Positions 1-9,181 of a stretch of 64,000 nt of DNA are shown piece after piece. A model generated the notes under the pieces. That model saw only the letters and a list, made by a program, of their open reading frames with translations. It had not been told where the DNA came from and made no database searches. Within the stretch, counting starts at the first letter, position 1. Each line of letters starts with the position of its first letter. Both the position numbers and the translations under genes were made by a program. This stretch comes from Acidobacteriota bacterium (GTDB lineage: Bacteria > Acidobacteriota > Thermoanaerobaculia > Multivoradales > Multivoraceae): assembly GCA_026707545.1 (NCBI GenBank), contig JAPOWR010000001.1:620001-684000 (forward strand). Direction: 5' to 3'.

Positions 1-966
1 GTGTTTCACCCGCGCCCGGACGGACGTCGGATGACGGTAGACCGGGTACCACTCGCGGACCATGACCGGGCCGATTCCGGTCAAGGGGCGGTCGACGATC
101 ATCTGGCCGCCGGCCCACAGCATGCACAGCCGGTCGTAGTTCGAGGGATTGCGGACATCGACCATCGAGGTCGCTCGCTGCCAGTAGGTCGGCCACAGCG
201 TCGGCGCCACGGCGGCGAACGAGGCGGCGGCCAGGACCAGCGCGGCGGCGAAACTCAGAAAGACGCGGCGGCGCTGAAGGGCCATCGCCGCAACCGCGAG
301 GGCGAAGGCGCCCAGCCAGGCGCTACGGGTCAGCGTCAGGACGAGGGCGCCGCCGACCAGGGCCAGGCCGACCCAGTTCGCCCGCGAACGCCAACCGCCC
401 GCGATGCTCAACCGGCCGGCGATCAGCGCGAGGCCGAGCAGCAGGACCCCGGAGAAGGTCATGTAGTGCGAGAACGGCCCGGGGATCCGCTGATGGAGCG
501 GGCCGTAGTCGGTGAAGGCGAACTGAACGAGGCCGTAGAGGGCGAGTACGGCCGAGATCCCGACCACGGAGAGGATCGCGACCCGCGCCTGGTGCTCGCC
601 ACGGACGAGCAGGAGCGCCAGCGGCAGGGTCAGGACGGCGTAGAGGGTGGAGAGCTCCTGGAGGCTGGTCGCCGGATCGTAGGAGAAGATGGCCGAGAGC
701 ACGAAGCAGCCCGCGTATGCGGCGAGGGGGAGCAGGATCAGCCGCCGCCGTCGTCGGTCCTCGTCGCCGCCCGCGAAATGGAGCCGCTTGCGCCGAACGG
801 CGGCCCAGATCAGGGTGAAGAAGAGGAGGAAGTTCGACAGCGCGATGCCGAACGTCGTGACGAGGTGGCTCACGAAGAGCCAGAACCCGGTGCTGCCCTC
901 CGCTGTGCGGCAAGGCCGGATCAGGGCGCGCTCGATCGCCCCCGTCGCCGCCCGCCACCACCGCAT
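1..966 (-). CDS. O-antigen ligase-like membrane protein (3' end outside window)
   Basis: The minus-strand frame is open from the ATG at 966 to the window edge, giving 322 residues with no stop, so the C-terminus is missing. The product is strongly hydrophobic, with about eight membrane segments. One stretch reads GLALVGGALVLTLTRSAWLG, the TRSAWLG type of motif seen in the Wzy_C/O-antigen ligase superfamily. It is followed by a soluble loop that ends in LTGIGPVMVREWYP, and the G-x-G-P form is also typical of that family. The family joins or polymerises undecaprenyl-linked glycans at the periplasmic face. Whether this is a ligase (WaaL) or a polymerase (Wzy) cannot be decided from sequence. It lies 47 bases downstream of the VWFA-protein gene on the same strand. 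Overlapping open frames on the plus strand are shadows. Confidence 0.75.
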   Translation of the reverse strand, partial: MRWWRAATGAIERALIRPCRTAEGSTGFWLFVSHLVTTFGIALSNFLLFFTLIWAAVRRKRLHFAGGDEDRRRRRLILLPLAAYAGCFVLSAIFSYDPATSLQELSTLYAVLTLPLALLLVRGEHQARVAILSVVGISAVLALYGLVQFAFTDYGPLHQRIPGPFSHYMTFSGVLLLGLALIAGRLSIAGGWRSRANWVGLALVGGALVLTLTRSAWLGAFALAVAAMALQRRRVFLSFAAALVLAAASFAAVAPTLWPTYWQRATSMVDVRNPSNYDRLCMLWAGGQMIVDRPLTGIGPVMVREWYPVYRHPTSVRARVKH

Positions 967-1013
967 GGGGGTCAGTCTATGCACGCCAGGGGGCTGCGAC
1001 AGGTTCGGCGGCT

Positions 1014-3545
1014 CTACCGCGGCCGACTTCGCACCCCTGTCGCGGTCAGGCCCGGACGCAACACCTCGACCCGGATGTCCCTGAGTCCATCCGCACCGGT
1101 CACCGGGCCCACCCGGGGTTCGAAGGCAACGAGGTACTGCGATCGAAGCGCGCGCGCAATCTCGCGGTAGATGCGGTCCAGGTCGTTCACCGAATCCGCG
1201 GCATGGTAACGGCCGCCGGTGCGTTCGGCGAGCGTCTGGAGAGCCTCGATCGTCGCGGCATCCTGGACGCGGAGGGCGATCGGGTAGGTCGCGACGCCGG
1301 CGAGCTCGACCAGGGCGAGCACCTGCTCGAAGTCGAGATTGCTGTCGGTATCCGCGCCGTCGCTCAGGACGACGAGGGCGCGTCGATCGGGCCGACCGGC
1401 GAAGGAACCGACCGCGTAGGCGATGCCGTCATAGAGCCGCGTAGCGCCCCAGGCTCTTAGACCCTCGGCGGCGTAGCGGAGGTGGCGCGTATCGCCCGTG
1501 AACGGCGCGAGCCGCTCCAGGTCGTGGTTGAAGACGAGGAGGCTGGCCGCGTCCCGCTGGGTCAGGACGCCTTCGAAGAAGCGCTGCGCACTGGTGGCCG
1601 CCACGCGCACGCCGCGCCCCAGGGAACTCGAGATGTCCATGAGCAGAGCGACGTTCATCGGCCGGTCGGCGAGGCCCTGAACATCGCGGACCGCCGCCTC
1701 GACGCCCTGGTGAAGGATCCGGAAGTCGGCCGCGGCGAGGTCCGTGGCGCGGCCGCCTTGGGGGCCGTCCACCGAGACGAGGAGTTCGACCAGGCGCACA
1801 TCGACCTGCTCAGGCGCCCCGGACCCCAGAAAGGCGAGGTCCTCGACCTGATCGCCGGTACGGAGCGTCGCGGTGGCGCGAACGAAGCTCAGCGGCGACC
1901 GCAGTCCGGCCGGGACCCGGCAACGGAAGGGCGGCGCCATCATCCGTTCGAGCCGCTCCGCGCCCAGGAAGCAGTCGACGTGCTCGAGTTCGTGTCCGGC
2001 CGGCACATCGACGCGGACCCGCAGGTCGAGCGCATCGTCGAGGCGGCTCGCGTCGGGAAGTTCCAGGGCGACCGCGAACGGTCGTTCCTCCCGTTCGACG
2101 TCGAGGGAGTGGGCCGCCACGAGCCGTCCTGAGTGATCCTGTCCGCGGACTTCGATCCGGTGAACCTGCTCGGGCAGGTCGACGGCGTGGACAAAGGGCG
2201 GTTCGTTGACCGTAGCCACCGTCTCGCCGTCGCGCAGGAAGACGAGCCGGGAGATTGCGGGGCTGACGACTGCGCGGGCGGTGAAGGTGGAGCCCAGCAC
2301 CCGGCCATCGGGTGGCAGTAGTTCGACGCTGGGCAAGCGGTGGAGGACGATCGTCTCCCGGCGTGTCAGCAGGTGCAGATCGGGTACCTCGGGAGGCGTG
2401 GGAAGCGCTGGCACGTCGACCGTCTCGGCACCGCGCAGGAGACCGCGCCCCAGGCGGTCCTCGACGCGGACCTCGAAACGGTAGGCGCCGGGCGGCAGGC
2501 GACGGTAGAAGTCGAGGACGATGGCCTGAGTCCCGCCGCCGTTCGCCGGGTCGAGGGGAGCACCGCCGCCGACGTGATGGGTGACGACGAAGGCGTCGGC
2601 GAGCCGGTTGCCGAGGAAGACGTCACCCGTGATCGTCACCCGGTCGAGGACCTGCCCGGCGCCGAGTTCGCCGAGGTGTTCGGGAGGCAGGAGCAGCCGG
2701 CCTCGCATGGTCGACCGCCGGTTCTCGGTGCCGAGAGCTTCGAACTCGAGTGAAACGCCTTGCAGCGCCATGGCGGCTGGATCGAGGACGGCCTCGACGC
2801 GGAGGAAGTCGTCGACCCAGCTCGGGTCGTGCCCCGTCCAGCCCAGTTGGTCGATGAACGTCTGCCATGAAGCGGCGAGCCGGAGCCGGCGCTCCAGCCG
2901 CCCGCGCTCGGTCGCGCTCAGGCAGCGGCGTCGTTCCGCCTGGTCGAGTACCCGGAACGCGCTGGCCGGCGGCACGCCGGCGTCTCTGCCGGCGTCGCCT
3001 GTGTCCTCCGGTGTTTCACGGTCGAAGCTGATGCCTGTGCCGGAGCCTGCGGACCAGAGGCGCATCGACCGGGGGTCGAAGTTCACCTGCTGGACGAATG
3101 CCAGGACGACTTCGTCCTCGCCTGGCTGTGTTGGCCGGCCTAGCTGGTGTTCTAGCCGCCAGCGGTCGTAGGTCCAGATCTCGATCCGCCGCAGCGACGA
3201 CTCACAGGGCTCGACGGTCTGACGGTGGCCGGGCTTGCCTGCCAGCAGCACGGCGCGTTCCATCGCCGGCGACCGTTCCCTCAACTGGTCTCGGGCTTCG
3301 CGATTCTCCTGCCAGCGTTCGAGCAGGCGTGCGGGTCGGGCGGCCCAGAAGGCGCGGAGGAAGCGCTCGCGGGCGCCCGGTCCTTCGAGCTGCTCGAGGG
3401 CCTGGTGCTCGCTGTCGTCGAGCAGCGGCCCGACTTCGACGAGCCACTGCTCGTAGAAGTCCGTCAGGCGCGCCTGTGGCCGGCGGCTGGCCTGTGCAGC
3501 GGCGGACGTCGCGGCGGAGACGAGCAACGCAGCCGCGACCAGCAA
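1014..3545 (-). CDS. Secreted VWFA-related domain protein
   Basis: 843 residues from a TTG at 3545. After a hydrophobic signal segment ending near SAAAQA comes an N-terminal region (about 25-215) with a W/R-rich pattern resembling GWxTD-domain proteins. Beta-rich repeats occupy the middle, and a VWFA-related domain of the kind abundant in Acidobacteriota covers roughly 590-800. The metal-binding MIDAS signature is seen as MDISSS near residue 635, followed by LYDGIAYA and VLSDGADTDS. Such proteins are exported and probably bind partners on the cell surface; the ligand is unknown. The start is odd. The TTG has no visible ribosome site and gives a signal peptide with no positive n-region, whereas basic residues suitable for one lie just upstream in the same frame. 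That frame contains no start codon before the TAG that ends the preceding gene. Confidence 0.75.
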   Translation of the reverse strand: MLVAAALLVSAATSAAAQASRRPQARLTDFYEQWLVEVGPLLDDSEHQALEQLEGPGARERFLRAFWAARPARLLERWQENREARDQLRERSPAMERAVLLAGKPGHRQTVEPCESSLRRIEIWTYDRWRLEHQLGRPTQPGEDEVVLAFVQQVNFDPRSMRLWSAGSGTGISFDRETPEDTGDAGRDAGVPPASAFRVLDQAERRRCLSATERGRLERRLRLAASWQTFIDQLGWTGHDPSWVDDFLRVEAVLDPAAMALQGVSLEFEALGTENRRSTMRGRLLLPPEHLGELGAGQVLDRVTITGDVFLGNRLADAFVVTHHVGGGAPLDPANGGGTQAIVLDFYRRLPPGAYRFEVRVEDRLGRGLLRGAETVDVPALPTPPEVPDLHLLTRRETIVLHRLPSVELLPPDGRVLGSTFTARAVVSPAISRLVFLRDGETVATVNEPPFVHAVDLPEQVHRIEVRGQDHSGRLVAAHSLDVEREERPFAVALELPDASRLDDALDLRVRVDVPAGHELEHVDCFLGAERLERMMAPPFRCRVPAGLRSPLSFVRATATLRTGDQVEDLAFLGSGAPEQVDVRLVELLVSVDGPQGGRATDLAAADFRILHQGVEAAVRDVQGLADRPMNVALLMDISSSLGRGVRVAATSAQRFFEGVLTQRDAASLLVFNHDLERLAPFTGDTRHLRYAAEGLRAWGATRLYDGIAYAVGSFAGRPDRRALVVLSDGADTDSNLDFEQVLALVELAGVATYPIALRVQDAATIEALQTLAERTGGRYHAADSVNDLDRIYREIARALRSQYLVAFEPRVGPVTGADGLRDIRVEVLRPGLTATGVRSRPR

Positions 3546-3608
3546 CGCCGGTGCAGCCGCACGGTGGCGGCCGCACCGGGGAAAGAGCTGTTTCGACCGG
3601 GTCGAGCC

Positions 3609-4418
3609 CTACTCCAGCAGCGCCTTGATTGCGTCGGAGGGCTCGAGGGCGCTCGGGTCGTCGTCGTCGAAGGTCACGGACTCTACGGTCTGGGTGAACT
3701 CCATTCCGAAGGACGGGATGCTCGTGGTCGTGGACGTGGCGAGCAGCACGCCTCCAAACTCCTTGTAGTCGCCCACCGTAATGCTCGTCTCCATGGTGCC
3801 CATCTCGGTCGTGATTGTTGACTCCTCGCCGATGAACAGGCCTGTCTCTACAGCAAAATAGCGTGACGACTCGTTTCCGTCGGCGTCGACGAGATCGACT
3901 TGGTGGGCAGCCTGACCGTCCCACTCGGTCTCGCCGACCGCGGTCTGCTGGGGATAGAGGTCGTCGTACTCCAGGTCGGCGTAAATTCGGACTTGCCGCT
4001 TCAGCAGGCTCAACTCGGCGCCCTCGAGCAAGCGCGCGCCCTGCATCGCATCCTCGGACCAACCGATTTCGCCGTTGTAGGCCTGAACGTTTTCGCCGAG
4101 ACCGGGGAAACTGACGTGGACGATGCCCTTGTCGGGTGCTTGAAGATAGACCGTCGCGTCGCCAGACATGCCCATCGCCGGTATCTCGAAGGTCCCCTTC
4201 ATGGTCATCGAAGTGTGCGCGCGGATGGCGTCCTCGCCACCGATCGCTTCGGCGTGGCGGGCGAAGATCTTCTGCTCCTCCGTTAACTCCGGCGGCGGCG
4301 GCGGTGGCGGCGCTTCCGGCGTTGGAGGATCCGCCTCGTAGGCAGCGCAGGCGCCGAGAATCAGGCCGCAGCAGGCGAGTACGAGCAGGGTGCGGCGGGG
4401 AAGGGAGTGGAGGGACAT
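3609..4418 (-). CDS. Outer membrane lipoprotein-sorting-like lipoprotein
   Basis: 269 residues from the ATG at 4418, chosen because AAGGAG lies just upstream and the protein then begins with a classic lipoprotein signal: MSLHSLPRR, a hydrophobic stretch, then a lipobox around LGACAAY with the cysteine as lipid acceptor. A proline-rich linker follows. The mature part (A-IGGEDAIRAHTSM, beta-strand-rich, with ETGLFIGEE and GDYKEFGGVLLATS) resembles LolA-fold proteins annotated as outer membrane lipoprotein-sorting proteins. A periplasmic lipid- or lipoprotein-binding role is inferred from fold similarity only. It is in the same reading frame as the downstream VWFA gene, separated by a single TAG, and is probably cotranscribed with it. 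Confidence 0.65.
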   Translation of the reverse strand: MSLHSLPRRTLLVLACCGLILGACAAYEADPPTPEAPPPPPPPELTEEQKIFARHAEAIGGEDAIRAHTSMTMKGTFEIPAMGMSGDATVYLQAPDKGIVHVSFPGLGENVQAYNGEIGWSEDAMQGARLLEGAELSLLKRQVRIYADLEYDDLYPQQTAVGETEWDGQAAHQVDLVDADGNESSRYFAVETGLFIGEESTITTEMGTMETSITVGDYKEFGGVLLATSTTTSIPSFGMEFTQTVESVTFDDDDPSALEPSDAIKALLE

Positions 4419-4494
4419 TCGGTGTCTCCTTGGGAGTTGTGTTGGTTCGTCTTTCCTGACTACGCAGATCGGTCGGCTCGGTTGCGCTGGCTTC

Positions 4495-5706
4495 CTAGCT
4501 GGCCCACTTTCGGGCCGCGGCCAGGGCCTCCTCGGACGGCGGAATCGTGGGTCGCAGCCGCGATGTCGTGTTGAAGGGCTCGGTGTCGATCTCATCGAGC
4601 TTCTGTTCGCCGGCGAGGACCGCGCGTTTCCACTCCTGTTGCTGGTCGTCACGGGCCTGGAACTCGGGCATCACCTCGCGCGCGAAGAGTTCCAGGCTCG
4701 TCATGATGTCCTCGTGCGTGTTCTTGCCGGCCTGGTTGAGCAGGATGACCTGGTCGACGTGGCCCCTTTCGAGTTCGCGCAGGCGCTCGCGGATCGTCTC
4801 CGGCGAGCCGATCAGTTCGCTGTCCGAGCGCCTCCGGCCCTCGGGGGTCTGCTTCCATTCCTGGTAGCGCTCCCAGAAGTTGTTCGTGCCGGGCTCGAAG
4901 GGGCCTTCCTTGTTGTAGAGCTGGAGGGCGAACTGGAAGAAAGTCCAGCCGTCGGCCTTCCGCTGCGCTTCCTCGTCGGTCGGCGCGCACATGAAGCCGC
5001 TGACCGTGGCCAGGTTCGCGTTCGTCTGGTAGTCGCAGAGCTTGCGCTGGTCGCCCACGAAGGTGTTGTAGTAGGCGTTGACCCAGGCCCGGGCCGAGTC
5101 GAGATCGGCGAACTTGAAGCACAGCGCACCCATGCCGCGGTGCGCGGCGTAGCGGATCGTGTCGAGCTGGGAACAGGCAACCCAGAGCGGCGGGTGAGGC
5201 CGCTGCAGCGGCTTCGGGATCACGTTGCGGAGCGGAAAGTCGAAGTAGTGGCCGTGGTACTCCCAACCCTCGTTCCAGAACATCGGCAGGCAGGCTTGCA
5301 CGGCCTCTTCCCAGACGATCCGCTTGTCGCGGAAGCTGCGCCCGAAGGGGTGGAGCTCGGTCACGCTCGAGCCCTCGCCCAGACCGAGTTCGACGCGGCC
5401 GTTGGAGACCAGGTCGAGGGTGGAGACGCGCTCGGCCACCCGTGCCGGGTGGTTCGTCGTCAACTGGACGATGCCGTGGCCGAGACGGATGTTCTTCGTT
5501 CGTTGCGACGCCGCCGCCAGAAAGACCTCGGGCGCCGAGCTGTGCGAGTACTCCTCCAGGAAGTGGTGTTCCACCTCCCAGGCGTAGTCGTAGCCGAGAC
5601 GGTCGGCGAGTTCGATCTGTTCCAGCGAGTTCTGGACCAGCCGATGCTCCGAGTCGGGCCCCCAGGGCTTGGGTAGCTGATGCTCGTAGAAGATGCCGAA
5701 TTTCAT
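4495..5706 (-). CDS. LLM-class flavin-dependent oxidoreductase (luciferase-like)
   Basis: 403 residues. The ATG at 5706 gives the family-typical start MKFGIFYEHQLPKPWG, and an upstream in-frame ATG would only add nine residues without similarity. The N-terminus of a bacterial-luciferase-like TIM barrel is clear: ADRLGYDYAWEVEHHF, then NIRLGHGIVQLTTNHPARVA and RVELGLGEGSS. The family uses reduced F420 or FMN to oxidise or monooxygenate small organic substrates. The substrate cannot be read from sequence. It faces the pterin dehydratase gene across a 62-base divergent region and precedes the lipoprotein gene by 76 bases. No ribosome binding site stands out. Confidence 0.85.
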   Translation of the reverse strand: MKFGIFYEHQLPKPWGPDSEHRLVQNSLEQIELADRLGYDYAWEVEHHFLEEYSHSSAPEVFLAAASQRTKNIRLGHGIVQLTTNHPARVAERVSTLDLVSNGRVELGLGEGSSVTELHPFGRSFRDKRIVWEEAVQACLPMFWNEGWEYHGHYFDFPLRNVIPKPLQRPHPPLWVACSQLDTIRYAAHRGMGALCFKFADLDSARAWVNAYYNTFVGDQRKLCDYQTNANLATVSGFMCAPTDEEAQRKADGWTFFQFALQLYNKEGPFEPGTNNFWERYQEWKQTPEGRRRSDSELIGSPETIRERLRELERGHVDQVILLNQAGKNTHEDIMTSLELFAREVMPEFQARDDQQQEWKRAVLAGEQKLDEIDTEPFNTTSRLRPTIPPSEEALAAARKWAS

Positions 5707-5768
5707 AGGCAGCCGACAGTAGCACTGCCGCACGGGCTGCTAGGGTCGCGCGGCGGAGGTACCGGGCA

Positions 5769-6050
5769 ATGGCAGCGATGACAGCGGACGAGATCCGGGC
5801 GGCGTGTGGAGAACTGACGGGTTGGGAGGCGGATGTGGAAGCGCCTTCCATCGCGCGGGAGTACCAGTTCCCGACTTTCCCGGCGGCGGTGCGTTTCGTC
5901 GACTTCGTGGCTGAGCTGGCCGAAGCGGCGGACCACCATCCGGACATCGATGTTCGCTACAACCGGGTTCGCCTGACCCTCAGTACTCATTCCGCGGGTG
6001 GTGTGACGGAGAAGGACTTCGCGCTGGCCCGGGCGATCGACCACTGTTGA
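5769..6050 (+). CDS. phhB: 4a-hydroxytetrahydrobiopterin dehydratase (pterin carbinolamine dehydratase)
   Basis: 93 residues, the usual length for this family. GGAGGT about eight bases before the ATG at 5769 supports the start. The active-site motif [16 protein letters not shown] contains the conserved His-His-Pro and is followed by the usual strand with [15 protein letters not shown]. The enzyme dehydrates 4a-hydroxytetrahydrobiopterin to quinonoid dihydrobiopterin during recycling after aromatic amino acid hydroxylation. No aromatic hydroxylase lies in the window, so here it is an orphan; in some bacteria such proteins take part in molybdopterin-related chemistry instead. It is followed after 19 bases by the AAA+ gene and could be cotranscribed with it. 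Confidence 0.9.
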   Translation: MAAMTADEIRAACGELTGWEADVEAPSIAREYQFPTFPAAVRFVDFVAELAEAADHHPDIDVRYNRVRLTLSTHSAGGVTEKDFALARAIDHC

Positions 6051-6069
6051 GCCCCGCAAGCGGCCGCCG

Positions 6070-6921
6070 ATGACCCAGCCCCTCCAGGCGGCGAAGCCGC
6101 TGCCCGCGTCCGAGGCGCCGTACTACCTGCCGGTCGCCAACGAGGTCGAGCTGTTCCTCGCCGCGTACCGGGCGCGCATGCCGGTGCTGCTCAAGGGGCC
6201 GACGGGTTGCGGCAAGACGCGGTTTCTGGAGCACATGACGCATCGGCTGTATCGGGGAGGCGATGCGGGTGCGCGGACGGGGATCGAGACGCCTCTCGTC
6301 ACGGTCGCCTGCCACGAGGATCTGACCGCGACCGACCTGGTCGGCCGCTACCTGCTCGAAGGCGATGACACGGTGTGGATGGACGGTCCGCTGACGCGGG
6401 CCGTGCGCGACGGGTCGATCTGCTATCTGGACGAGATCGTCGAAGCGCGCAAGGACACAACGGTGCTGATCCACGCGCTGACCGACCATCGCCGCATCCT
6501 TCCGATCGAGAAGCGGGGCGAGATCCTGCCGGCGCACCCGGACTTCCTGCTCGTCCTGTCGTACAACCCGGGCTACCAGAGCGTGGCCAAGGACCTGAAG
6601 CCGAGCACCCGCCAGCGCTTCGTGGCGCTCGAGTTCGACTATCCTCCGCCCGAGGTTGAAGCAGAGATCATCGCGCACGAAGCGGGCATCGACCTGACCC
6701 TTGGGCGGGACCTCGCCGAACTCGGCAAGCGCATCCGCAACCTCCACCACCGCGGTTTCGACGAAGGGGTTAGCACCCGCCTCCTCATCTACACGGCGCA
6801 GTTGATCGCCGGCGGCATCGGCGTTCGCGAGGCCTGCGTCGCCGCGATCTGTCGGGCGATCACCGACGACGACGAGGTCCAGCGCGCGGTGACCGAGGTC
6901 GCAACGACGCTGCTGCCTTGA
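6070..6921 (+). CDS. NorQ/CbbQ-type MoxR AAA+ ATPase
   Basis: 283 residues. Walker A is GPTGCGKT (about residues 43-50), Walker B is [14 protein letters not shown], and the sensor region reads [16 protein letters not shown], matching the CbbQ/NirQ/NorQ/GpvN branch of the MoxR ATPases. The C-terminal part ([14 protein letters not shown]) fits the CbbQ_C region. These ATPases form rings and act with a VWA partner, encoded directly downstream here, to insert metals into or remodel enzymes such as nitric oxide reductase or Rubisco. Neither client enzyme is encoded in the window, so the client is unknown. The C-terminal coding end contains an 18-base sequence repeated inside the start of the next gene. 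Confidence 0.88.
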   Translation: MTQPLQAAKPLPASEAPYYLPVANEVELFLAAYRARMPVLLKGPTGCGKTRFLEHMTHRLYRGGDAGARTGIETPLVTVACHEDLTATDLVGRYLLEGDDTVWMDGPLTRAVRDGSICYLDEIVEARKDTTVLIHALTDHRRILPIEKRGEILPAHPDFLLVLSYNPGYQSVAKDLKPSTRQRFVALEFDYPPPEVEAEIIAHEAGIDLTLGRDLAELGKRIRNLHHRGFDEGVSTRLLIYTAQLIAGGIGVREACVAAICRAITDDDEVQRAVTEVATTLLP

Positions 6922-6936
6922 GCCGTTCAGTCGTCG

Positions 6937-9180
6937 ATGGCCCGCGTTGAGCAAGGTGGCGTCGACGCTGCTGCCTTGAGCGCGGTCGAACTCGACGACG
7001 TCGGGCGCGTCCTCGAGATCTACGTCGAGGCGATGCTGGCGCGGCCGGCCGACGTCCGGCCGCTGGCCGATCTGCAAGCCGGGGACAGGTCGCGTGCGGG
7101 GCATCTCGACCTCGAAGGCGCGGCGGCCGCGGGCCGGCCGACGACCGACGGCGCCGCCTTCTACCTGCCAGAGCGGATCGACCGGTTACCGGACAGCTAC
7201 GGCAACTTCATGGTCTACCGGATGGCCGTGCTGCACCAGTTGGGCGGTGTGCTGTTCGGCACGTACCGGCGGGGTCCGATCCGGTTCGCCGACTTCTTCG
7301 CCGGGTTCGATGAGCCGGGCCTTGCCCGGGCGCTGTTTGCACGGCTCGAGGGTGCGCGCATCGACGCTGCTCTCGCGCGCGTCTTCCGGGGGGTGCGCCG
7401 CGATCTGCTGCGGCTGATCGACGACGCGCTCGATTCGTCGCTGAGCCCGGCATCAAGGCCAGCGGCGCGCCGGCAACCGCGGGAAGCGGCCCTGTTCGAC
7501 CTGGCGCGGGCGCTCCTGCTGGCGCAGCGGTCCCAACTGCCGGTGAGCGCGCCTAGTGCCGATTCGGCAGGCCGGATGCCGGTGCGATTCGAAGAAGCAG
7601 CGGCGCTGTTGAACCCCGGCGCCACCGTCGATCACACGCTGCGCGCCATACGAGCGCTCTATCCCGAGTTCGTCGCCCTGCGCTCGGCTCTCAGTTCGAG
7701 CGGCTCCGGCCCGGCCACTGACGATGGCCGACGGCAGGATCACGCCGCCGATCCGGATCCCGAAGCCGAAGCCCAATCCCTCGACGTGCCGGCGCCCGCG
7801 CACCACGGCGACCCGGCACCGGAGCGAGTCGAGTTGCGCCGGGAGTGGCAGGAACTCGCATCCGAAGTCGAGCTGAGGGACGACGTGGAGCCGGGCCCGA
7901 TCGCCGCGGGTCTGATGGAGCAGTTGCAGGTCGACGAACTGGGCGTGCTCAGCCTGCAGGACGGCGATCTCTCGGGCACCGCCGGCCTGCCGCTGACCGA
8001 CCTGGACATCACGGGAGCGATCGAGGCCGAAGGGGCCGACGAGGAGCCGACCCCGATCGAACTGGAACCCGAGGAGCTGGCGGCCCGTCTCGAAGAACTC
8101 TCGAAGCGGCTGGAGCGTGAGCTGGCCGAGGCCGGGCTCGACCGGGAACACGTCTTCTACTACGACGAGTGGGATCATGAACTGACCGGCTACCGCCGCC
8201 GCTGGTGTCACCTGCGGGAGAAGGCGATCGAACCGCTGGACACGCCCTCGAACGGCTCCGCGGCTCCACCGGAACGGTTTGTCGACGAGACGCGGCGCCA
8301 CCACGCCGACCTGCTGCGGCGCGTCCGGAAGCAGTTCGAGCTCCTCAAGCCGGAGGAGTTCCGGCGGATGCGGCGCCTGATCGAGGGCGAGGAACTCGAC
8401 CTCGACCGGGTGGTCGAGACCCACGTCGACCGCCGCGCCGGCCGGCCGCCGGATGGCGCCGTGTACATGAGCCGCCGGCGCCAGCATCGGGACGTGGCGG
8501 CCGCCTTCCTGCTCGACATGAGCGCCTCGACCGACGCGGAGGCGCCGGTCGACGAGCCTGAACCGGCAGCGGGCCGCGAGCCGGAGCCGGAGTACGTCGG
8601 CGTGTTCGACGACTTCGACTGGCCGGACAACCCGCGGCCGATCCCCCCGGGCCGGCGGGTGATCGACATCGAGAAGGAATCCCTGGTCCTGATGGCCGAC
8701 GCGCTCGAGACCCTGGGCGACGACTACGCGATCTACGGGTTCTCCGGCTTCGGCCGCAAGGAGGTCGAGTTCTTCGTCGCCAAGGAGTTCGACGACGACT
8801 TCGACCGGGAGGCCGAGGACCGAGTCGCAGCGATGGAGCCGAAGCGCAGCACCCGGATGGGGCCTGCCATCCGCCACGCCGCCGCCAGACTCGCCGAGCG
8901 CGAAGCGAAGGTCAAGGTTCTGCTCATCCTCTCCGACGGCTACCCCCAGGACTTCGACTACGGCAGCGACCGGGCATCCCGCGTCTACGGCATCCGCGAC
9001 ACGATGGTCGCTCTCCGCGAGACGGAACGCCAGGGCATCTCGACGTTCTGCATCACCGTCGATCCCGCGGGCCACGACTACCTGCGCGAGATGTGCCCTG
9101 AGCGCCGCTACCTCGTCATCGACGAGATCGCCGCGCTGCCCAGCCAGTTGCCGAAGGTGTACCGAGGACTGACGGCGTAG
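6937..9180 (+). CDS. NorD/CbbO-type VWA protein
   Basis: 747 residues. The C-terminal quarter is a VWA domain with the MIDAS signature DMSAS (about 527-531), an acidic proline-rich insertion, then GYPQDFDYGSDR and CITVDPAGHDYLREM, as in NorD/CbbO proteins. The N-terminal two thirds are mostly helical with a long acidic Glu/Asp-rich middle. NorD-type proteins act as the substrate adaptor of the partner NorQ/CbbQ ATPase, whose gene ends 15 bases upstream. The start at 6937 lacks a clear ribosome site, and a few alternative starts exist within the first residues. The pair is probably one operon. The client metalloenzyme is not encoded nearby. Confidence 0.85.
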   Translation: MARVEQGGVDAAALSAVELDDVGRVLEIYVEAMLARPADVRPLADLQAGDRSRAGHLDLEGAAAAGRPTTDGAAFYLPERIDRLPDSYGNFMVYRMAVLHQLGGVLFGTYRRGPIRFADFFAGFDEPGLARALFARLEGARIDAALARVFRGVRRDLLRLIDDALDSSLSPASRPAARRQPREAALFDLARALLLAQRSQLPVSAPSADSAGRMPVRFEEAAALLNPGATVDHTLRAIRALYPEFVALRSALSSSGSGPATDDGRRQDHAADPDPEAEAQSLDVPAPAHHGDPAPERVELRREWQELASEVELRDDVEPGPIAAGLMEQLQVDELGVLSLQDGDLSGTAGLPLTDLDITGAIEAEGADEEPTPIELEPEELAARLEELSKRLERELAEAGLDREHVFYYDEWDHELTGYRRRWCHLREKAIEPLDTPSNGSAAPPERFVDETRRHHADLLRRVRKQFELLKPEEFRRMRRLIEGEELDLDRVVETHVDRRAGRPPDGAVYMSRRRQHRDVAAAFLLDMSASTDAEAPVDEPEPAAGREPEPEYVGVFDDFDWPDNPRPIPPGRRVIDIEKESLVLMADALETLGDDYAIYGFSGFGRKEVEFFVAKEFDDDFDREAEDRVAAMEPKRSTRMGPAIRHAAARLAEREAKVKVLLILSDGYPQDFDYGSDRASRVYGIRDTMVALRETERQGISTFCITVDPAGHDYLREMCPERRYLVIDEIAALPSQLPKVYRGLTA

Positions 9181-9181
9181 A

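Noticed and set aside
1..1170. A 389-codon open frame on the plus strand.
   Set aside because: Its composition is low-complexity Arg/Gly/Glu and it lies antisense to the O-antigen-ligase-like and VWFA genes, whose proteins have clear domains.
4390..5676. A 428-codon plus-strand frame antisense to the luciferase-like gene.
   Set aside because: The minus-strand product matches a known family over its whole length; the plus frame is a GC-rich mirror.
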